In this document: piece by piece, positions 6,925 to 7,966 of the stretch | Numbering within the stretch: the first letter of the stretch is position 1 | Layout: every line of letters starts with the position of its first letter | Source: Desulfobacteraceae bacterium | GTDB taxonomy: Bacteria > Desulfobacterota > Desulfobacteria > Desulfobacterales > UBA11574 | NCBI GenBank assembly: GCA_030671225.1 | Contig: DAOVAE010000046.1 | Coordinates: forward strand, 1 to 7,966 | Direction: 5' to 3' | DNA: 7,966 nt | Notes under the pieces: generated by a model | Database searches by the model: none | Told to the model about the DNA's origin: nothing | The model's input: only the letters and a program-made list of their open reading frames with translations | Translations under genes and position numbers: made by a program

Positions 6925-7589
6925 ATCATATGATCCTCTCTGACTAGTTTTCTGGGGCCTCCTGAAAGGCTGGTGCACCAATTCTGAGGGGGAATATAAA
7001 TTCTTAAATTATCCATCTGTCCAAAAGCCTTAAGCCGTTCAATAATCAGTTGCCAGGCGCAATCGGTTTCCGGGTTGATCTCGCATTTGCCGTCCTGGGA
7101 CCCGCCGCACGGACCGTTCAAGAGCTTTTTAGCGCATCGAGTTACCGGACAAATTCCCCCGAATACGTCAAGTCTACAATTGCCGCAGCCGGAGCACTCT
7201 TCTGTAAAGATGCCCTGCTTTTCGAGAACTCCGATAAACGTCGTGTTTACACCCGGCAGTACCGGGACTTTTGCGAACCGCCTGGCAAGGGCCTGCACTC
7301 CTGCGCCACAGGCTAAAGATAAGACACTCTCGTTGCGGCCGACGGCTGGAGCCCCCTCCTGTATGAACTCGTCTTCGCACTGGCGCTCAATGGTAAGTTC
7401 TTCTATTTCGATCTGGCAGCCGTCCTTTTTGCAAGCCAGTCTCAGAGCTGATGCGAGTGTTGCAACTTCATCCTCTCCTCCGGCAAAGCAGGTTTTGACG
7501 CAGGTGCCGCAGCCCATGATAAGAACTTTCTTGTATGGCGCTGTGATTTCTTTTATTTCTGCTATCGATTTTTGTTCACCTACTATCAT
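6921..7589 (-). CDS. metV: MetV, cysteine-rich methylene-THF reductase partner protein
   Basis: 222 residues. MetV is the small cysteine-rich partner of MetF in acetogens and sulfate reducers. It carries an iron-sulfur/zinc site and is thought to bring electrons to the MetF flavin. The sequence has CGTCVKTC at 27-34, further Cys at 53, 58 and 71, CGAG (94-97), and a C-terminal set C132, C135, C138, C147, C152, C161, C169 and C177 (CSGCGNC...CPVTRC...GPCGGS). This matches the MTHFR C-terminal zinc-ribbon family. The frame extends to 7631, but ATG 7589 has a clear AAAGGA 8 nt upstream and starts a typical MIVGEQKS N-terminus, while the longer start has none. It ends ATGATATGA, overlapping metF by 4 nt. 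It is the first gene of the leftward block behind the promoter at 7832-7859. The usual HdrABC/MvhD partner genes are not seen here. Confidence 0.9.
   Translation of the reverse strand: MIVGEQKSIAEIKEITAPYKKVLIMGCGTCVKTCFAGGEDEVATLASALRLACKKDGCQIEIEELTIERQCEDEFIQEGAPAVGRNESVLSLACGAGVQALARRFAKVPVLPGVNTTFIGVLEKQGIFTEECSGCGNCRLDVFGGICPVTRCAKKLLNGPCGGSQDGKCEINPETDCAWQLIIERLKAFGQMDNLRIYIPPQNWCTSLSGGPRKLVREDHMI
6934..6940 (-). promoter_or_regulatory. metF ribosome binding site
   Basis: GAGAGGA inside the end of metV, 9 nt before ATG 6924. It favours this start over the upstream 6981 ATG and supports translational coupling with metV. Confidence 0.75.
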
Positions 7590-7597
7590 TGTGAATA

Positions 7598-7603
7598 TCC
7601 TTT
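7598..7603 (-). promoter_or_regulatory. metV ribosome binding site
   Basis: AAAGGA 8 nt before ATG 7589 decides the metV start over the ATG at 7631, which has no such site. Confidence 0.8.
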
Positions 7604-7646
7604 TTTGTATTAGTTTAGTTCTTTGCAACAAATCGATTTCAAACGA

Positions 7647-7845
7647 GCTTCAGGTATGATTAAATTTTATGCTGGAAACTGTTTGAGTGGATTAAGGATC
7701 GTTATGAAAGAACCATAAGCGATTTGGTTTAAAGATGAATCATCCTCTTAAAACAAAAACCTTTATTAATAGCCCGGGCGGGTTCTTTCATTACGAGCCG
7801 TTATCCGCGAGTTTTTTCAGTATAAAATTAAATTATACCTGAAGC
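7647..7845. repeat. ~200-bp imperfect inverted repeat (MITE-like or structured leader)
   Basis: Outer arms 7647-7674 and 7818-7845 are reverse complements at 25 of 28 positions, starting GCTTCAGGTAT. Further in, 7696-7714 pairs with 7781-7799 at 17 of 19 positions (core ATGAAAGAACC). The middle contains two small palindromes, GATGAATCATC (7734-7744) and GCCCGGGC (7772-7779). The arms continue as weaker matches between these blocks, so the whole unit can fold as one long hairpin. Possible readings are a small non-autonomous element with terminal inverted repeats, or a leader hairpin of metV. A short direct repeat TTTCAAA flanks it (7637-7643; 7854-7860), but at unequal distances from the arms, so target-site duplication is not established. 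It is longer than, and unlike, a simple intrinsic terminator. Confidence 0.8.
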
Positions 7846-7859
7846 GGTAATATTTTCAA
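7832..7859 (-). promoter_or_regulatory. Sigma70-type promoter for the metVF block
   Basis: Reading leftward, TTGAAA (7854-7859, 5/6 to consensus) is followed after 16 nt by a perfect TATAAT (7832-7837). Start would be near 7825, giving a leader of about 235 nt before metV that contains most of the inverted repeat. The -10 box lies inside the outer right arm of the repeat, the -35 box outside it. The best sigma70 match I found in the upstream region. Confidence 0.55.
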
Positions 7860-7966
7860 AAAACTAAAGTGTCACCCTTTTTTTAATGTTAGAAGCGGGA
7901 TCAAACCGTCGGGTTAGGTCCTAAAGTAGAAAGGTCCTTTAAAGTCTTCTGGATGATAAGAGAAGT

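Larger units (their letters stand above)
7590..7966. other. 377-bp non-coding leader upstream of metV
   Basis: AT-rich, with no supported gene. From right to left it holds an edge segment (7846-7966), a leftward promoter (7832-7859), a long inverted repeat (7647-7845) and a 57-nt AT-rich stretch with the metV ribosome site. On the minus strand two frames are open from the window edge: one to a TGA at 7901-7903, the other to a TAA about 13 nt further upstream. Either could be the last residues of an upstream gene, but they are too short to identify. I see no match to the SAM, cobalamin or THF riboswitch patterns I know. Confidence 0.6.

Noticed and set aside
7075..7659. 194-codon plus-strand frame opposite metV
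   Set aside because: Antisense to a confidently recognised gene; serine/proline-rich translation typical of a shadow frame.
7647..7845. Palindrome as a simple intrinsic terminator or CRISPR repeat
   Set aside because: Too long and imperfect for a terminator, with no run of T directly after a GC stem; only two inverted copies and no direct repeat-spacer pattern.
7911..7920. GTTAGGT resembling an integron attC core site
   Set aside because: No matching partner core at the proper distance and no integrase or cassette context.
7901..7966. Possible C-terminal tail of an upstream minus-strand gene
   Set aside because: Two different frames are open from the edge (one to TGA at 7901-7903); 21 or fewer residues cannot be identified, so no gene is called.

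Overview
The window reads as one leftward (minus-strand) gene block from an anaerobic, probably acetyl-CoA-pathway bacterium. A Desulfobacterota sulfate reducer or relative is my best guess. This rests on a separate MetV zinc/iron-sulfur protein beside MetF, glutamate-synthase subunits carrying ferredoxin domains, and moderate GC with AT-rich spacers; it is inference, since no marker gene is present.

Layout in transcription order (right to left): (1) 7590-7966 is a non-coding leader. It holds a ~200-bp imperfect inverted repeat (7647-7845) and a good sigma70-type promoter (TTGAAA-16-TATAAT, 7832-7859) pointing left. (2) metV (6921-7589) and metF (5980-6924) overlap by 4 nt and together encode a methylene-tetrahydrofolate reductase. 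(3) 4519-5931 is a ferredoxin-domain protein related to the glutamate synthase FMN domain, but it has lost the key FMN/active-site loops. (4) 2965-4515 is its intact paralogue, a ferredoxin-fused FMN-domain glutamate synthase subunit. (5) 235-2892 fuses a class-II glutamine amidotransferase to a GXGXG domain. (6) 1-117 is the first 39 codons of carA (carbamoyl-phosphate synthase small subunit), which runs off the left edge.

Together, genes 3-5 contain all the domains of a glutamate synthase large subunit in a rearranged form. The amidotransferase is joined directly to the GXGXG domain, the FMN barrel is a separate polypeptide, and a second, degenerate barrel is added. No GltD-type NAD(P)H/FAD subunit is present in the window, so the ferredoxin domains are the obvious electron entry. 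The block therefore links one-carbon reduction (MetVF), glutamine-to-glutamate nitrogen assimilation and another glutamine-consuming enzyme (CarA). The most notable features are the degenerate paralogue, the domain rearrangement, the iron-sulfur-rich subunits next to a MetVF that lacks its usual Hdr-type electron partner here, and the long leader palindrome.
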